Assembly: GCA_023435855.1 (NCBI GenBank) | Contig: JAEZLG010000178.1 | Coordinates: 1-8,428, forward strand | Direction of reading: 5' to 3' | DNA length: 8,428 nt | DNA from: Bacillota bacterium | GTDB lineage: Bacteria; Bacillota; Clostridia; Christensenellales; CAG-138 | Translations under genes and position numbers: made by a program | Notes under the pieces: model-generated | What the model saw: only the letters and a program-made list of their open reading frames with translations | Databases searched by the model: none | Told to the model about the DNA's origin: nothing | In this document: piece by piece, positions 4,901-8,428 of the stretch | Numbering within the stretch: the first letter of the stretch is position 1 | How the letters are laid out: each line of letters opens with the position of its first letter

Positions 4901-7168
4901 CTATTTACTTAACAGCACCCGCCTAAACAGATATGGGAAAAAGTTAAGCTCTGCTCGAATCCGCTGCTCGATTTTTGCATTGAGAGTACAGAGCTTTTTC
5001 ACATCCTCAGCTGTCGGCTCTTTAAGTGCAAAGTGCCAAAGCGTTACCGCCTTGCACGCTTCTTTTGCTGCGTTGTTTCCATACCGCATATCAAGCCGAG
5101 AAGCGAAGGATGTTACGGTATCCTCAACATGTAGGGTTAAATCGAGGAAAACCGCCTGCTTCGTGAGCTTTACATAGCAGGCGTCCAGCATTTGAGCCAT
5201 CGAGCCACAATACTTTCGATAAAGCATTTTATAGTTTGTTTCCGCTGAGGAAAGCAAAAACACCATTTTAAGAAGCAGCAACAGAACAAAAAGGATTATT
5301 AAAGTAAGCGCCAATAGGAGTACGGCTTTTTCCTGAGGGGTAAGCGGGCGCGATTTATTAACTTCGTGTTGAACATCCTCCGAAGGCGGCATTACGGTTG
5401 GCTGCTGCGGCGTTTGCTCAACTACCTGCCTCTCGGTAAACGGTACAGCCTCTTGGAACTCCCATGCTGTAGGGTCGAATACAATCCATCCTATGCCCTT
5501 AAAATAAACCTCTGTCCATGCATGTGCTGTGGCATTTGTGGCAACGTAAGAATTGGGCGAATTGGGATACAACTCATTCCGTTTAACTGCATACCCCGTC
5601 ACAAAGCGTGCGGGTAATCCGACGCTTCGCGAAAGTACGGCCATGGCGCTTGCGTAATAGACGCAGTAGCCTTTGCGCGTACTTAAAAAATGTGCCACAA
5701 AATCTGTATCCTCGGGCGGCGTTCCGGGCGTGAGCGTATACGTACAGTTTTCCCTAAGCCATGTCTCTATGGCCCTCGCCTTCTCATAAGGTGATGAATG
5801 CTCCTTTGTAATACTTCGTGCCAAATCATAAACGGATTCGGGCAACGTATCGGGCAGATGCAAATAATTAGCGCACACATCGTCGTAAAGCGGGTCACCC
5901 GGATCTGATGTAAGCTTTTCAAGCAAGAGCATGTTGTCATCAAAGTCTTTTGTGCCGCGGCCAAATACGGTCGTATCCATCACATAATACTGGGACCGAC
6001 GTACGCGTGACGCATTGATTTCACCTTGTGAGGTAAAAAAGATTTCCGAGCCGAAGCTTGATGTATTTCTTAGTCGTATCACCCGACCTGCGCTAAAAAA
6101 TGTGTTACCTTTGAGCATATAATTGATAGTTAACTCGATATCCGTAGTCATCTTTCGATAGAGTTTTTTAGCTTCCTCTCCGCCGGAGGGTGCATCCATA
6201 AAAAATGCTGCCCGCCGCTTCGAGCCCCACACAATACTCTCAAATCGGTAAGATTTCGTATCCGTATCATACCATGTTTTTCCGTTATAACCATTGTATA
6301 CTGCGCCGCCAAGTCGGACAGGAAAGCTTGTAATGACCGTCATCACGATTGTGTCGTCAAGTTGAACGTCTCCGCCAAGCCTATCTCCCAACGGCGCAAA
6401 ACCGGTATCCCGCAGATGAAACGTTGTATAGGAGGCACCTCCTCCTTGCGCAGCATCCTGCAAATCGTCTATTAGATTCGCGAAACTTTCGGCACGCCAA
6501 ACACCATCCTCTACGGGAGAGAGGAATAAGGAAAATAACACCACGAGCGGCGCAAACAGCACAGCAAATGCAGGAAGAAGTTTAGAGAAAATTCGCTCGC
6601 TGCTATCAAGCGTTGCATCGATGCGACGCCCTGCGACTTTTGCAAGAGAGATAAGAATAACAGGTACACACAATGCTGCGACCGCAACGAGCTGCTCCGT
6701 ACCCTGCCGCTTATATAATAAATAAAGTGCTATTAGAACGATTGGCGTTACAACATTGAAACGAAAAACTTTACGATAAAACAGAAATGCAAGCGCTGCT
6801 AAGGGCAGTCCAAAGAGCAGACTTGCCAAGAAAAAAGCGCTTTTATCCGGATCAAATTCAAGAGATGAAAAACCGCTAAAACACCAGTGTAAAAAGGACG
6901 CCCCCCTACCGGCAACCCCACCTTCTCTCGTAAACGCAAAGGAGAGCGTAATGGCAGCAGCTGTTAATAGCAAAAGTGCGGGAAACATCCACCATTTACG
7001 TGAAAGAAGAAAAACCAGTAAAATTCCTAAGGCTGTTGCGGAAAAAACGGATCCGAGCGTTACCTCAAGCGCAATCTGCGAAAAAAGCAAGGCATTTAAA
7101 ACCGTAGCAAGCAGAAGTGCGCAAAGCGCGTCGGCCAAATATGCGGCAAGTTTTATTTTCTTTGCCAT
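4901..7168 (-). CDS. Membrane-anchored transglutaminase-like protein (TgpA / DUF3488 type)
   Basis: 755 aa. The N-terminus is a block of about six hydrophobic segments (roughly 10-30, 36-56, 61-78, 110-131, 138-152, 158-176), then one at 198-217, as in DUF3488/TgpA proteins. An extracellular part (about 220-610) follows with the transglutaminase-like core: catalytic Cys502 in RKGYCVYYASAMAVLSRSVG, His549 in TAHAWTEVYF and Asp565 in WIVFDPTAW, so the Cys-His-Asp triad is intact. The linker at 578-600 is Pro/Gln-rich, a last membrane helix covers about 614-638, and a cytoplasmic tail of about 115 residues resembles the DUF4129-type tail. These proteins face the cell exterior and are thought to cleave or cross-link envelope proteins; the substrate is unknown. 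The start lies 2 nt after the DUF58 stop, with GGAGGG 12 nt upstream, so translation is probably coupled. Last gene of a MoxR-DUF58-transglutaminase operon. Confidence 0.93.
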   Translation of the reverse strand: MAKKIKLAAYLADALCALLLATVLNALLFSQIALEVTLGSVFSATALGILLVFLLSRKWWMFPALLLLTAAAITLSFAFTREGGVAGRGASFLHWCFSGFSSLEFDPDKSAFFLASLLFGLPLAALAFLFYRKVFRFNVVTPIVLIALYLLYKRQGTEQLVAVAALCVPVILISLAKVAGRRIDATLDSSERIFSKLLPAFAVLFAPLVVLFSLFLSPVEDGVWRAESFANLIDDLQDAAQGGGASYTTFHLRDTGFAPLGDRLGGDVQLDDTIVMTVITSFPVRLGGAVYNGYNGKTWYDTDTKSYRFESIVWGSKRRAAFFMDAPSGGEEAKKLYRKMTTDIELTINYMLKGNTFFSAGRVIRLRNTSSFGSEIFFTSQGEINASRVRRSQYYVMDTTVFGRGTKDFDDNMLLLEKLTSDPGDPLYDDVCANYLHLPDTLPESVYDLARSITKEHSSPYEKARAIETWLRENCTYTLTPGTPPEDTDFVAHFLSTRKGYCVYYASAMAVLSRSVGLPARFVTGYAVKRNELYPNSPNSYVATNATAHAWTEVYFKGIGWIVFDPTAWEFQEAVPFTERQVVEQTPQQPTVMPPSEDVQHEVNKSRPLTPQEKAVLLLALTLIILFVLLLLLKMVFLLSSAETNYKMLYRKYCGSMAQMLDACYVKLTKQAVFLDLTLHVEDTVTSFASRLDMRYGNNAAKEACKAVTLWHFALKEPTAEDVKKLCTLNAKIEQRIRAELNFFPYLFRRVLLSK

Positions 7169-7170
7169 AC

Positions 7171-8334
7171 TTACCCGATTCCCTCCAGAGCCTTAGTTGC
7201 ATCACACCCGGGTTCCAAATACAGCGTATGGATACGGCTGCCCACGCGCGTACCGCCGCAAAGAACCAGCGTTACCGACGGGAATACCGTGAGTGCGCGT
7301 TCAAGCGCCGTATTGAGATTCGGATCCGTTTCGCGCGTCAATACAAAAAGCGCTCGTGCAGTACTTGCCACGGTACATGCACTAGCGAGCGCGGCGGGCA
7401 GGTTTTCGCTGCCGCAAAAAGGAAGCGCTGCAAGGAAGTGCTGCAAAGACTCAAGCTCGGCCATGCGAACGTACTCATGCCGCTCGTTTACCTTAGCGCT
7501 CGTAATAAGCTGTACAATGCGCTCGCGCAAAAGGCTGTGGATTGCAATGCTTGCTGCACATTCGCAAAGCGTATCGGCATAGATGAGTGCGTCCTCGCCG
7601 ATAAGTTTATAAATGGAGCTGTCAAGAAGAATTAAAACACGTTCCCGCTCAGGAAGCTCGTATTGCTTAACATAAAGCTGCCCTTGCTGTGCAGATTTTT
7701 TCCAGTGGATTCGCTTGAGTTGGTCGCCTTTTACGTAAAGCCCCGCGCTCGTAACATCTTCTCCCTGTTCGGTTTGCCTCAGATATGCGCTGCCGAATAG
7801 CTTAGAGTCGACAAGACCTGCGTTTGCCGCATCGCCTATCTCCGCTTTAGGCAGCACTTTAAGCTCTGCCATACGGTAATAAGGAAGCCAGCGCATATCA
7901 AAGCGCAGCGTTGTGAGTCCGAAAATATCGGTAATCCTGATGCCTGTCATGCCCACGCGGTAAATGCCGCGATAAGGAAGGGAAAGCGAAAGATCAAAAT
8001 CCTTGCCTGAAAACGGTGCTAAGCTAAACATCAGATCCTGCTTTTCACGCAAGGATACGACATCTATATGAACCTCCATCAGCGAAAGCGGAACAGGGCG
8101 TTCATTTTTAATCTCCAGATGTAAAAGCGCTCTATCGCCTTTGACACAAGTCTTTTTACTCAACTCCTGTTTGTAGGTAAATGCATAGATTGTCCAAAGA
8201 TTTACGAGAAGCATTGTAAGGATGGAGCAAAGCTGTGCAAAAAACACAAAATAGTACACGCGAAGCCCCGTGTACATGCCGGCGAGTAGGCAAATACCCA
8301 TCGTCGTATAAAAAACGATACGTATCGCTTTCAT
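7171..8334 (-). CDS. DUF58 domain-containing membrane protein
   Basis: 387 aa. Two hydrophobic helices at the N-terminus (about 5-20 and 26-50) anchor the protein; a beta-rich region follows (60-160, with ITDIFGL at 134-140). The DUF58 signature is GLYVKGDQLKRIHWKKSA (198-215) followed by GQLYVKQYE. After it comes a von Willebrand A-like fold opening at LILLDSS (234-240), where the usual metal-site pattern DxSxS is only partly kept (DSSIY). DUF58 proteins accompany MoxR ATPases and are thought to be their membrane partner, often with a transglutaminase protein as here. The biochemical role is not established. ATG at 8334 overlaps the stop of the upstream MoxR gene (ATGA) and no strong ribosome binding site is seen, which suggests translational coupling. 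Confidence 0.92.
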   Translation of the reverse strand: MKAIRIVFYTTMGICLLAGMYTGLRVYYFVFFAQLCSILTMLLVNLWTIYAFTYKQELSKKTCVKGDRALLHLEIKNERPVPLSLMEVHIDVVSLREKQDLMFSLAPFSGKDFDLSLSLPYRGIYRVGMTGIRITDIFGLTTLRFDMRWLPYYRMAELKVLPKAEIGDAANAGLVDSKLFGSAYLRQTEQGEDVTSAGLYVKGDQLKRIHWKKSAQQGQLYVKQYELPERERVLILLDSSIYKLIGEDALIYADTLCECAASIAIHSLLRERIVQLITSAKVNERHEYVRMAELESLQHFLAALPFCGSENLPAALASACTVASTARALFVLTRETDPNLNTALERALTVFPSVTLVLCGGTRVGSRIHTLYLEPGCDATKALEGIG

Positions 8335-8428
8335 GCGGGGCCCGGTACCTTAATGGAACGGAGGATACCGGTTAAAACCGTTTCGGGTGTTTCTTTCTTT
8401 TGACTCCCCTGCGGGTGGAGTATGAGTC
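8331..8428 (-). CDS. MoxR family AAA+ ATPase, C-terminal end only
   Basis: Reading frame entering from the right edge and ending at TGA 8333-8331; 31 complete codons are visible, opening LILHPQGSQKK and closing ILRSIKVPGPA. This fits the extreme C-terminus of MoxR ATPases, where a (HR)LIL segment is followed by a helix and a terminal 'I-x-V-P'. No ATPase motif lies inside the window, so the call rests on this short tail and on position: immediately upstream of DUF58 with a 4-nt ATGA overlap, the usual arrangement. MoxR ATPases are chaperone-like and are thought to assemble or activate partners through DUF58/vWA proteins. Confidence 0.8.
   Translation of the reverse strand, partial: LILHPQGSQKKETPETVLTGILRSIKVPGPA

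Noticed and set aside
7117..7635. 172-codon plus-strand open frame
   Set aside because: Antisense to the DUF58 and transglutaminase genes, whose conserved motifs run through the same bases; the Arg/Cys-rich composition is typical of a shadow frame.
8341..8400. Inverted repeat around CCGGTTTTAACCGG-like bases near the right edge
   Set aside because: It lies inside the coding end of the MoxR frame with no T-tract, so there is no reason to call a terminator.
1..8428. CRISPR arrays, tRNA or rRNA genes, insertion sequences, prophage or defence genes
   Set aside because: No spaced direct repeats, tRNA cloverleaf, transposase or terminal repeats were found by reading; the window is densely filled with ordinary chromosomal genes.

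Overview
The window looks like chromosome of an endospore-forming Firmicute, probably an anaerobe of the class Clostridia. The evidence is a GerA/GerC-type germinant-receptor operon, strong GGAGG-type ribosome binding sites, a TTG start, and clostridial-style neighbours: an XdhC protein, a cysteine-rich small-domain protein, and a MoxR/DUF58/transglutaminase cluster. I cannot name genus or species. All genes but one lie on the minus strand, so the biological order runs from the right edge to the left.

Right part (8428 to 4901, minus): the last 31 codons of a MoxR-type AAA+ ATPase, a DUF58 protein overlapping it by ATGA, and a 755-residue membrane transglutaminase starting 2 nt after the DUF58 stop. 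This is the widespread MoxR-DUF58-transglutaminase module of the cell envelope. It ends at a terminator hairpin shared with a convergent plus-strand gene.

Centre (4857 to 2967): the only plus-strand gene encodes a small protein with about ten cysteines (cysteine-rich small domain, presumably metal-binding). It diverges from a minus-strand pair: an XdhC-family molybdenum-hydroxylase maturation factor, then a small protein with a C-terminal J-domain (HPD intact) that starts at TTG behind a good ribosome binding site. A near-consensus sigma-A promoter precedes xdhC, and a perfect-palindrome terminator follows the J-domain gene. No molybdenum hydroxylase structural gene is visible.

Left part (2646 to 1, minus): a GerA-family membrane subunit and, overlapping it by 8 nt, a GerC-family lipoprotein that runs off the left edge. 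No GerB permease lies between them. The 320 nt upstream of gerA hold no convincing gene, but do hold an isolated TATAAT, two mutually exclusive small hairpins and a hairpin followed by eight T on the minus strand. Together these could be a short leader or small RNA. This is the least explained part of the window, and all of it is inference from sequence.
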